Assembly (NCBI GenBank): GCA_037577475.1
Contig: CM075192.1
Span: forward strand, 12,433,908-12,497,907
DNA: 64,000 nt
Source: Chaunax sp. Z400
Taxonomy: Eukaryota > Chordata > Actinopteri > Lophiiformes > Chaunacidae
Direction: 5' to 3'
The translations under genes were made by a program, and so were the position numbers. Positions 34,415-45,199 of this stretch are shown piece by piece; the stretch's first letter is position 1; the number at the start of each line of letters is the position of its first letter. The notes below the pieces were generated by a model. That model was not told the DNA's origin and did not search any database. It saw only the letters and a list, made by a program, of their open reading frames with translations.

Positions 34415-37400
34415 ATGTCTTCGTTCCTCTGGTTCCTGACTCGATGGTCCTCCTTAGCCCTCCCTGTGCTCCTTCTCAGTGTACTGGGCAGACAAGCAGG
34501 GCTGGAAGTTGTTCAGTCAATATTATGTTCCCGGTGGGGTGCATGGAGCAACAACAGTCTTTCCAAGGATGGAGATGTGATTATCGGCGGACTTTTTCAT
34601 CTGCATTTCAAACCTTCACCTATAGACCAAGTCTTCACCAAGCGGCCTCATTATGAATCTTGCAAAGGGTAAACCTAATGACAACATATATGGCTGTTAA
34701 ATGTCTGGTGATTATGTTGTTTATATAATGACAGAACATTTCCTGTATTTTTACATTTTTTTTGTCATGCTTATGTTTTTATTGAAATATAATTTAATCC
34801 TACAAATTGTTGAGCTACTTAGGTAATTAAATGTTTGTAGAACTAAAGTTTAATAATAGGCCCATCATTATAAAATGTCAGCGTTATATACTGTATATCT
34901 AATGAGCACAGTTTGATTATAGTAGAACCATTTCAAAAGATTTTGCAGGCATATATTTAATCGTGTATTTATTTACTTTTGTTTTGTCCATGATGATTAT
35001 TGTTTCCTCACTCATCACTGATTTATATTTTACTCACTATTCTGTTCATATCCAATGCCCCTCAGTTTTGAGCCAGGTGCATTAAAAAGCACATATGCTA
35101 TGGCATTTGCGGTGGAAGAAATAAACCGTAACAACACCCTGCTGCCAGGAGTGAAGCTGGGCTACCGTATACTTGATAGCTGTAGCCGATACCCCTGGGC
35201 TCTTCAAGGTGCACTATCACTGGTTGGAGGAGACACACAAAGCTGCAACTTACAAGCCTCTACTGCTCGTTCTGCAGATGATAAACAACCTGGAGAAACA
35301 TCTGGTATGACTTAATACATTGTCACATGTAAATAACCTTTGCTTCAATTAAAAATATACACACACACACATATATATAGTTATATATATCTATATATAG
35401 ATATATAGTAGTATAAAAGATTGTCTATTGATATCAGCAGGTGATCAGCCCGTTTCTTTGCTCATTGGTGATGCTACATCTACGTCAAACATAATCCTGT
35501 CCAGTATCTTAGGGCCTGTCTCTGTGCCAATTGTGAGTTTCATTATCTCATGAAATAAATGTCTGACTAAATTTTTAGTAAAGGTTGATATGATATTTAA
35601 ATCTTTGTACGATTAAATTTCAATGGTCATTTCTCTGTTAGAGAAGTGTTAAAATTATAATTCTTTCCCTCAGATCAGCTACTTGGCTACCTGCCCCTGT
35701 CTTAGTGACAGGACTAAATTCCCTAATTTCTTCAGAACAATCCCCAGTGATATTTACCAGGCCAGGGTCATGGCACAACTGGCCATTCGCTACAACTGGA
35801 CTTGGATGGGAGCAGTAATTGATAGCAGTGATTATGGTCACTCTGCAATACAGGTTTATGTATGGTTTTTTTATTTACTGTAAAATACCTGAAAAACTTT
35901 GACATATCTCCTTCACCTATAGGACAAAAACATATAAATATGATCCAATTTTTGCTTTTGTTTGATATTTCAGGTATTTCAGGAAGAGATTAAGGGAAAA
36001 AGTGTGTGTTTGGACTTCATCAAAAATCTCAACAGACAAACTATTGTGAGTGATGCCAGACATGCAGCACTCTCAATTCAAGCTTCGACTGCGAGGGTGA
36101 TTCTCGTTTTTTGCTGGTATAAATTAATACGGGAAGTGTTTCTGGAACTGATCGAGAGAAATGTGAGCAACTCAATGAAATTTGTATAGATAAACAAATT
36201 CAGACATATTTTGTAGGAACAACATGCTCTTTTTCTTTCCCCTGTTTATTTTTGGGTTGTCGTACTGCAGGTGACTGACAGACAGTTTCTGGCCAGTGAG
36301 GCTTGGAGCACAAGTGATGATCTTCTCCAAGATCTTTCCATCTCTAAAGTGGCAAATGGTATTCTTGGTGTTGCCATTAAAAGTTCAACAATACCCAGAT
36401 TTGAAAATTATCTCAGAAGTTTGCACCCAGTTCATCGACCTGACGATGAATTCTTACGGGAATTCTGGGAAAATGAGTTTGGATGCAGTCCTGGAGATAA
36501 CCAATCACATGCAGCACCTCTCTCTTCATATTTCTCTTCACCACTCAAAACTAAATCTGACTCTCTGTCTAATGTTTCTACTTCATCTCCTGCCAAGGGG
36601 TCAGTTCAGAAACTTCTACCACCCTGTAGTGGGACAGAGTCCCTGAAAACAGTGCAGCTTCCATTTACTGACACCTCTCAGCTAAGGATCGAATATAATG
36701 TCTACCTTGCTGTTTATGCTGCAGCCCACGCCCTTCACAGCCTTCTCTCCTGCCCTGATAGAGACCAGCCTCCAGGAAACAACAGCTCCACTTGTTCCTC
36801 TCCAAAACACATCAAACCCAAGGAGGTTAATACTTAATGTCACTGAGTCATATTATCCTCAAGAGTGATTGTTCATTTTGATCAATAGAATTTGTTATGC
36901 TTTCAGCTGTTGCAGCACTTGAACCAAGTGAACGTCACCACACCACTAGGGGATAGGTTTTATTTCCAGGGTTCTGACATTCCAGCAAAGTATGACCTGG
37001 TCAACTGGCAGACGACCCCTGAAGGGCCACTCAAACTTGTTTTGATTGGTCATGTGGATGGGTTAAAACTTCACATTAATGAGTCAGCTATTCAGTGGAG
37101 CACTGGATCCAATCAGGTAGTCAGATCAGAACAGTTGTCTTAAGGTTAATAATAATAATCAGTTCAAAAGATTATGTCACCAACACATTTCTTGGCTTTC
37201 TGTTTAGGTTCCAGTTTCAGTGTGCACTGAGAGCTGCCCTCCAGGTACCTGGAAGGCCAACAGGAAAGGAGAGCCTATCTGCTGCTTTGACTGTATCCCA
37301 TGTGCTGAAGGGGAGATTAGCAATAAAACTGGTGAGTAAATCACTCTAAAAGACAACAGAAACTCATATTTTCAACATTTCTTTTCTCATTTGTGTTTTA

Positions 37401-38577
37401 TTTTCTTTCCCTAAGTCCTCTTCTAACTCTTCCAGGTTCCCTTCACTGTGAGCGTTGTCTTGCTGAGTTCTGGTCCAATGTTGACCAAACTGCCTGTATC
37501 CCTCGTCAGCTGGACTTCCTCTCCTTTAATGAAACCTTGGGCATTACTCTGACTACAGCTGCTGTGTCTGGAGCTGTGGTGACAACAGCTGTGTTTGTGG
37601 TGTTTCTTTACTATCGTCAGACACCTATGGTAAAAAACATGGAGTGCATTAAAGAGTTTGTTTTGTGCATGAATATTTTTCTCTCTCTTAGATTGTCTAC
37701 TCAATTTATGATATTGTTTAAATGTCCAAATCTTGTTGGTTAATCTGAATCACAGGTGCGAGCCAACAATTCAGAACTGAGCTTCTTGCTTCTTCTGTCA
37801 CTGAAGTTCTGCTTCCTGTGCTCACTGGTGTTCATCGGTCGTCCATCAGTCTGGTCGTGTCGGTTCCAGCAGGCAGCTTTTGGGATCAGCTTTGTCCTTT
37901 GTGTTTCCTGCCTCCTTGTTAAAACACTAGTAGTTCTTGCTGTTTTCCGCTCAGCTGGGCCTGGTGCTGGAGCCTTGATGAAGTGGTTTGGTCCAGGAAA
38001 ACAGAGAGGAAGTGTCTGCCTCTTTACCTGTGTACAGGTATAAATAATGGTTTATTTATTAAATGATGAGACCATTATATTATTATTTACAGTATATGAA
38101 CAAAAACAATTAATATTAAATAATTACATTGAAATGTGTTGACTTTTTCTTCAGGTGATCATCTGTACCATATGGCTGTCCCTCAGTCCACCAGTGCCTG
38201 AACATGATCTGGGTTTCCAAGGGTCAAAGGTCACCTTGAAGTGTGCCATGGCCTCTGTGGTGGGCTTCTCTCTGGTCCTGGGCTATATTGGCCTGCTGGC
38301 CTGTACCTGCCTCCTCTTGGCCTTTCTTGCAAGGAATCTCCCCGACAACTTCAACGAGGCCAAGCTGATCACCTTCAGCATGCTGATCTTCTGTGCTGTC
38401 TGGGTGACCTTTGTCCCTGCTTACATTAGCTCTCCAGGGAAGTATGTTGTCGCTGTGGAAATCTTTGCAATCCTGGCCTCTAGCTATGGTTTACTGCTCT
38501 GTATTTTTGCCCCCAAATGTTTCATCATTCTTTTTAGACCTGAACGAAACACAAAGAAACACTTGATGGCCAGATAG
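34415..38577 (+). CDS. OlfC/V2R-like class C GPCR, gene 4 (11 exons, complete)
   Basis: Coding exons are 34415-34668, 35066-35304, 35441-35532, 35674-35853, 35974-36162, 36271-36825, 36907-37116, 37208-37331, 37436-37629, 37756-38037 and 38155-38577, giving 913 residues. It is the closest relative of gene 3. Exon 2, however, carries YRILDSCSRYP and STARSADD, as in gene 1, which suggests a conversion tract. Exon 1 ends in SPIDQVF, where genes 3 and 5 have SPIEQVF. The bases just before the ATG differ from the other genes (AGAATATTGAATCT). An open frame extends upstream of the ATG to 34319, but the conserved ATG before the hydrophobic leader is the likely start. LTR element B ends about 0.7 kb upstream. 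Confidence 0.95.
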
Positions 38578-39818
38578 TTTTTCTTGATCTAATGTGTCCA
38601 CACACTCATACACAACTTTCCCTGGTTCTGTATTATGCATGTGTTCATGAGGTAATGTTATGTCCATTCTTTTGACCTAAATGTTAATTCTTTTGTACGT
38701 AGTTGTGTGGAGTAATTAAGAGTCTTATAGCAACACAGAAAATAGATTACTGTGTTTGGTTATTTGGGTAAAATGTTACTAATGTATTTTACCCAAATAA
38801 CTTACCTCCTGCAAGCATTGTTTGCCGTGGCAAATTACACAGCTCGTGTACTATTGTTTGTTATTGTTCTTGTTTTTTTTTCTCAATAATCAATTAAAGA
38901 ATGTTCCCTTTCACAATGGGCTGGTGTCATATGCTCTTGTGTTATAACATTAAAATTCATAAAACTGCTCTTTAAAAAATAGTGTTTCAGATTGATTCAT
39001 CACAGCAGCTAAAAATAAAATCTTAAGGGTTAGAGAAATATCTGAAACCTGCTATTCATTATTGTAACGACACCTCAAATAATTTTAAAGATGGAAAGAG
39101 ATGGTGAGATTGCAGGGTTTGAGGATTAGCTGCAACTTTGCTGCACTGAATGTACTCAATAACAACCACTAGATGGAGGCATTTGATGCTGTTCTGACGC
39201 TTCTTTCATCATCTCTCAAAAAGGTCTCTTACTTAATGGACTTGAGAGTTGTACGTCTGAAATTACCTTGTGTAGTTTTCTCTAATCTTATTGCTGAGTG
39301 GGGTAATCTATTCTATAGTCTAAAATGTAGAAAGGAGTTTCAGTTTCAAATTAAAATTATGAATGATTTTTAAAATTATGCAAAGACAGCCTATTTGCTC
39401 AGATTCCACAACATACTGTTTAAAGGCAACCATAGTTAACTTTCCATCTTGTAGTTACAGAATAGAAAATGTAGAGAAAACGATTGGTCAAAAAGAGTAA
39501 CCCGGAATTTATGCAGACGGTATCGTATTGCTATTACAATGGTCTACCCTCTATAATTTTTCCTTCATATGACACTGATTTCCAATGATATGTCTAGCAT
39601 TTTGCACTGAAAGACAGCATATCAGTTGTGTGTTCTTGTTAGTAACAGATATCTCAATAAAAAAACAAATGCCACTTTTCCATGTAAAGTACAAGCATAA
39701 TCAATTCCAAATTAATTTTGGAATCCTGACAGGTTTAGCTCCATTTAATATCTCAGAAGGATCTGTTTATTAGAGAGTCACTGCATGGTAAAGATCCTTG
39801 TTTTCTAAATTGCAGGCC
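38578..39818 (+). other. Gene 4 3' flank
   Basis: Homologous to the gene 2 and gene 3 3' flanks. About 190 bp is missing at 39485-39490 relative to genes 2 and 3, with the junction at an ATTGG present on both sides of the lost segment, as expected for deletion between short repeats. No gene is seen. Confidence 0.65.
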
Positions 39819-39912
39819 CAGTGTTTCCCCTATATTCATTCAGCAGCAGTGCACAACCGCTGCTAGATTATAAGCGCCACCGCTAAACTTTCTCCTGATC
39901 ATTAATATCAAC
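39819..39912 (+). mobile_element. hAT-like terminal fragment, second copy
   Basis: The CAGTGTTTCCCC end seen at 13883, with the same junction to gypsy gag, carried along in the segmental duplication. Confidence 0.45.
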
Positions 39913-39972
39913 GAGCTACTAATGATTTTCACTCTCATATTGTGTGAACACGACAAAACGTTATCTTGGAAC

Positions 39973-40600
39973 TGTTTTGATTCATCAACTAGTGCATCAA
40001 ATCCTCCCGAAACCTCTCCTCACTCTTCAAAGGACACCTATGTAAATGTGGCCCTGGAGTCCCTGCTGCCCAAAATGTCGCCAGCAGACCATCTCCAGTC
40101 CTTCCTGAAGACGTTTGAGGCAACAGCAGGGGCGTGTGAGTGGCCAGTGGCGGGGTGGGCCGAGCGGCTGCTGCCTCTGCCACTGTCTGAGGAGGCACAG
40201 ACAGCGACGCTCAGTTTGCCTCCAATTGCCAGGAAGAGCGGTACTCGACCGTATGGGGCCCTCGCCAGATGATCATCTGAGAAAGCCCCGGGATGCCAGG
40301 TTGGGATGCACTGACAATGCCTTTACCTTAGAAGCTGAGGGACACAGCAAGATGGTGGCTTCAGCTGGGGAACTCTGCAGGCATTGAGAGAGTGCTGGAG
40401 CAGCTGGTCCTGGAGCTGTTTCTGGAGGGGCTCCTAGTTGGGACCTCGGACTAAATCCGGCGTCATTATTCAATAATGGTAGAGGCTGCCATCATGCTGG
40501 CGAAGGACCATCTTGTTGTCCACTCAGGCGCAGGAGTTGTGAGGGGGGACTCCGCCACCAATGAACCCAAGCCCTGGCACCACGGACAAATACCCTCCTT
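39973..40600 (+). pseudogene. Gmr1-like gypsy gag remnant, copy iii
   Basis: SCAN-like capsid region nearly identical to copy i, in the same broken frames (TFEATAGACEWP, then LEQLVLELFLEGL and AIMLAKDHL). It begins the most complete gypsy remnant of the window. Confidence 0.7.
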
Positions 40601-40739
40601 GCTACATTACAATGCTCCGTCTCCCCAATACAACCCTCAGCTCTCCCCCGGACTAATTCTGCTGTGTTATTTCCTCTTTAGGGTTGAGCCGCTACAAGCC
40701 CTGTCCACAGGGCTCCTCAAACGCCAGGGCAGGAGTGCT

Positions 40740-41111
40740 GGAGGTGTGGGTGGCCCGGACACTTGCGCCTAGATTGTCTGCTAATGGATGTCGGTCAGGG
40801 GGTCCAGGTTGTTGGCCCTCTGGTTCATTCCCCCAGTCCCAGGGACACATGCAGCGTTAGGATCCAAGAGGGTGTGCACCAGACTATGGTGGAGTCTGGC
40901 TGCTTGCAGTCCATGATACATCATCGCCTGGTTTACAACGGTGAAGTCATCATGGGTGGATCTTAGGTGTGTGCATGGGGACGGTCACAGACATCCTGTG
41001 GTGCCATTAGAAATTTGCTTTTGGGGAAAAAAGCATAGACTTAAGGCTGCAGTGAGCTCATGCCTTACGTGGATTTTGGGTTCAGATTGGCCAGGGTTTA
41101 ATCAGTTAGTG
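40740..41111 (+). pseudogene. Gmr1-like gypsy protease remnant, copy iii
   Basis: The same protease-region motifs as copy i (ESGCLQSMIHH, CVHGDGHRHPVVPLE, ILGSDWPGF), also interrupted by stops and ending at the hAT insertion. Confidence 0.65.
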
Positions 41112-41996
41112 CAGGGGTTCCCAAAGTGGGGATTGCGACCGAGATGCGAGATGATTTTCAGAATGCTCTCAAATTTACTTTTTCTTCTGGCTTAACACCA
41201 CAAGAGGGCGCCAAGATATCAAATAATGCAAAGTAGACGGGCTTTTATTTGGCTGTTTAAGAAGCCAAATTTCAGAATCCTCTTGATGTGACCCCTGAGG
41301 TGATTACGACAGATTAACGACAGTATCATTTGCAGGTGACAGGTCACTTTACAGCGCCACAGTAAACATCACAGACGTCACACACACACGTCCAAGGCCG
41401 CGATGGACGTACTGACGCCGTTTGGCTGTACATACCTGTGCGAAAAGACTTTCTCGGCACTGACATATATTAAAAATAAATACAGATCACATCTAGACAT
41501 GGAGGATGATCTCCGAGTGGCCGTCTCCAAAATTAAGCCCAGAATGGACTTGCTGTGCTCCACGCATAGTGCCCAACCATCTCATTAGGTGAGATTAACG
41601 CTGAAACATGCTAATTCCCAAAATGTAAATTTGCACCGCAACGATGATCACGTTTACTCAGTGCTACAGTTTATGGCTATTACTTTGACTGAGATATTCT
41701 TCTGCTAACATGGAAATGAAAGTATTGTGTCAAAATTAAGTTTGCACAGGACAGCAACAATGTTCACTCATAAGTTACATGGAGATTACTTTGACTGACG
41801 TATTCTGCTTTTATCTTATAGTAAATTGTTATATGCAAAATCATATCATGGTTGTCAGACTGTTCTGTTCTTTTGTGTTGTCGTTATGCCTTTTGATACG
41901 CCTATTAGTGCGTGCGTCCTATGCGCACGTTTTCTTATGTTTGAGTCACCTCCGGGGATAGTGGGGGTCGCGGGCTGAAAAGTTTGGGAACCCCTG
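41112..41996 (+). mobile_element. Non-autonomous hAT element, copy iii (885 bp)
   Basis: The same termini and the same AGTTAGTG duplication (41104-41111 and 41997-42004) as copy i, so it is the duplicated product of one insertion. Small deletions near both ends distinguish it. The transposase C-terminal fragment is at 41403-41588. Confidence 0.93.
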
Positions 41997-42124
41997 AGTT
42001 AGTGGGTAATGTGCAGAGGTGCATTCAAAACTGATAGGGACATATGATATGTGTGCTGTGATATGCAATACTATATGTGTGTCTGACACTGTGGCTGGGG
42101 AATGCGAACAGGTGGCTCCTCCAC

Positions 42125-43140
42125 AGGAAGTCCTGCGGGGTCCCACGTTACATTTTGAAGAGGATTTTCCGGTGGCGCAGTCACGAGACGACTTTGCCTT
42201 CGACCAAGTGATGAATTGGTGTACCCTGACACGGTACAAATGTGTAACTATATTGCATTTGTTAGAGACAGACTGTACAGAATGAGTCATGACCCTCGGA
42301 CAGGAAAAGATCACCCTCAGTTGTTGGTGCCCAAAAGCCATCAGGAAATGTTTTTGCAGGCGGTTCATTATAACCCAATGGCTGGCCACATGGGATATGA
42401 CAAAATATTAAGTCGGATAATGACCTGATTTTATTGGCTGAGCATTCAGGGAGAAGAGCACCTCTGGTGCGCCTCTTGCCCCGAATGCCAGCTGGTAAAC
42501 CAACCGGCCATTCCCAGATTGCCTTTGCGCCCATTACCTTTGATGGAGGTTCCATTTGAGCGCATGGAATGAATGGACCTCATCGGGTCATTTCACCGGA
42601 GTGCACAGGAATATCACTTTGTGTTGGTTCTAGTGGATTACGCAAGACAATTTCCAGAGGAAATGCCGCTGCGCAGCATTTCTGCAATCAGTGTTGCACA
42701 GGCACTGTTTCAGGTCATCTGCAAGGTCTAAATCCCAAAAGAGATTCTGTCCAACCATGGAACCTTGTTCATGTCTCGCACAATGAGGGAACTTCACAGT
42801 TTATTGGGCATTAAGTCTATTTGGACCAGCGTGTATCATCAACAGAGTAACGGGCTAGTTGATTGTCTGAATAAGACTTTAAGTCCATGATCCATACATT
42901 AATTCACAATGACGAACAAAATTGCGTTAAGTGGTTCAAACTTCTGTTATTTTCAGTTCACCATTTGGAAACTCCCCAGGCCCACAGGGGGTTTTCCCCC
43001 TTTGAACTGTTGTTTGGGAGGAAACCACACGTTGCTCTGGACCTCCTTAAAGAAAGCTGGGAGGACGATCCAAGCCCCAGTAAAAATGAAATTCAATACG
43101 TCCTGGGAGCTGAGAGCAAAACTTCACACAATTGAGCAAT
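42125..43140 (+). pseudogene. Gmr1-like gypsy integrase remnant, copy iii
   Basis: Zinc-finger region (MAGHMGYDKILSRI, CASCPECQLVNQP), core entry (VLVDYARQFPEEMPLR), SNHGTLF, the YHQQ-containing region near 42835 and the C-terminal GFSPFELLFGRKP, all in frames separated by stops. Unlike copies i and ii, it continues into the integrase tail and RT. Confidence 0.85.
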
Positions 43141-43149
43141 TATAATGGG

Positions 43150-43719
43150 AGAATTTGCTCCAGGCTCAGGAACATCAACAGCAGCTGTGTAAGAGAGGTG
43201 TGTGGCTGAGACAATTTACACCGGGAGATAAAGTGCTTGTGCTCCTTCCAGCTCCAAATTTCTTGCCAAGTGGCAAGAGCCCTTCGTGGTCACATGGCTT
43301 GTGGAGGATGTAATTATGAGGTTGCACGCTCTGACAAGGGTGGAGGAACACAACTTTACCACCTCAATCTCCTAAAAGCATGGAGAGAGGCAGAATATGT
43401 TTCTCTGGTGTCTGTGATTAGAGAGAGAGATGAGTTTGGGCCTGAGATACCAAATTCCACCAATCCAGCCTCGCTCCTTTGTGATCATCTCTCAGCAGCC
43501 CAGAAATCAGATGTAGCCATGCTACAGCAGCGTTTTGCTGATGTGTTCTCCCCTCTGCCAGGATGCACAAATCTAATACAGCATCACATTGAGACATCCT
43601 TGGGGGTGACAGTGCATCCAGAGCCCTGTCATTTACCTGAGCACAAGAGAAAAATAGTCCAGACTGAATTGGCAGCTATGCTGGAGATGGGTGTAATGGA
43701 AGAGTCCAACGCCACCTGA
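43150..43719 (+). pseudogene. Gypsy integrase tail fused to start of reverse transcriptase, copy iii
   Basis: FTPGDKVLVLLPAPNFL comes first in another frame. Then one open frame (43237-43719) runs from the integrase C-terminal YHLNLLKAWREAE through a linker into the RT entry RFADVFSPLPG, then LPEHKRKIVQTELAAMLEMG. Integrase therefore lies 5' of RT, the order described for Gmr1-like Ty3/gypsy elements. The RT catalytic palm with its Asp-Asp motif is deleted. Confidence 0.85.
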
Positions 43720-43734
43720 TGTAGTCCCTCTTTC

Positions 43735-43900
43735 ACCCCCTGTTCAGACCATGCCCCGCTCCAGTGGCTCCACCGCATGAAGGATACCAACACCCCGATC
43801 ACACAGTGGTATCTGGGTTTAAATCCTTTGTTCAAGGTCGTCCATAGGCCGGGGTTTGCAGATGGCCATAGCTGATTTCCTTGGCTATTCTCGAGGGAAG
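43735..43900 (+). pseudogene. Gypsy RNase H end fragment, copy iii
   Basis: DHAPLQWLHRMKDTNTPITQ is the typical end of the gypsy RNase H domain and is followed by a degenerate post-RNase H segment. It is joined directly to the RT start by a large internal deletion. Confidence 0.75.
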
Positions 43901-44250
43901 GAGTGGGCTAGGTCCAAATGACTCACCGGCCTATGTCGGGTGGTGGGGGTATGTGGAAGTAGGAGAGAGAGTGTGTGTGGGGATGGTTCAGGGACCAGGG
44001 TTAGAGGTGCTCTCCCTTATCTGCAGTACCATGCTGGACCTGGGAGAGTTTTTCTCTCTGCGTTAGACTGAAGACGCGAGGCACGCTGAAAGAAGCTGAA
44101 AACCTTAAATGTGTGTTTAATTTCATTCGTTGCAAAATAAAGACAGTTATCAACCGTCATCGCTGTGGCATCACTGAGGAACCCACAATGGCAGCAGAGT
44201 TTACTGTTACAGTATATACTTTATCTGTGATTTTTTTTAATAGGTCCCTT
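43900..44250 (+). repeat. Gmr1-like gypsy LTR remnant before gene 5
   Basis: Non-coding sequence 3' of the RNase H fragment, with AATAAAG at 44137. It matches the remnant at 7130-7345 before gene 2. Its exact LTR borders cannot be fixed because no second LTR of this family is visible. Confidence 0.5.
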
Positions 44251-44816
44251 AATCTGACATTGATTGCTTCTGTTTCCGCCCATTTACCTTGTGGAAATCG
44301 ATTTGTTTTCCTCATTTGACTGAATTTATCATTGAGAAACACCAATTGAAACACCACCTTGTCAGTCTCATGATTATTTCTTCCTCTTTTTTGGGGTTGT
44401 AACAAGTGCACATTGTGAACTCTGCTACACATTTTTATTACATGTCATTTTCGGGTGCACTGGACCTGAGAGGAATAAAAGAATGGGAGGTGTAGGTAAA
44501 TTTCTTCAATATCATAACTTTGGCTCAAACAGTAATGATAAGATAAGATGATAAGACTTACACAGTCTCCCAAACCTTTTACTTTCTTATCCTGCTGTAT
44601 AAGTTCCAATGGGTCATTCGAATGACCTCATGCAGTATTGTATCAACAGGATACATACTGTACACACATACACACACCACTCCTGACGTCAGACACGCTT
44701 GTCACTAGCATTGGATTGTTTTTCCAGCATCAGTCTAGAGAGGAGTAATTTTGGCTCTTTGCTGCTGTTGTCATCATGCTTGTGTTTTGCTTACTTTCAA
44801 ATCACATGACACCTAA

Positions 44817-44828
44817 TATAAATATAAG
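44817..44828 (+). promoter_or_regulatory. TATA-like block upstream of gene 5
   Basis: TATAAATATAAG, 383 bp before the ATG at 45200. The flank is shared with genes 1-4, but no LTR is inserted here; the unoccupied site lies near 44478 in a diverged form. Confidence 0.45.
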
Positions 44829-45199
44829 ATCAACGCTTCACTTGTGGCAGAGAGGGAGGAGGGTATGTTTGTGTCAAGTTACCATTTTCAGAGTTGATAT
44901 TTTGTTGTGTGATAGGAGCTTTATAACCAAATGAAACATGTTTCTGTTAATATTGTGTTTAGTTTTTGCAGCTTTATGTGTCAGTGATGTTATATTTGAA
45001 TTGCATTGATATATCTTTGGTAATAGGATCTGTTGAATGTTGTCTGTGAGGTACCTTACAATTTTGACTGAATTTTATACAGTCCATTGTCAGGTCTGAG
45101 TTGTATTTCACAAACTGGATTTACTGCAGTTGTCATTGGTACATATTCTGATAATCAGATGCTGCTTTTATGTGTTAATTGTCCAGAACAGTTGAATCT

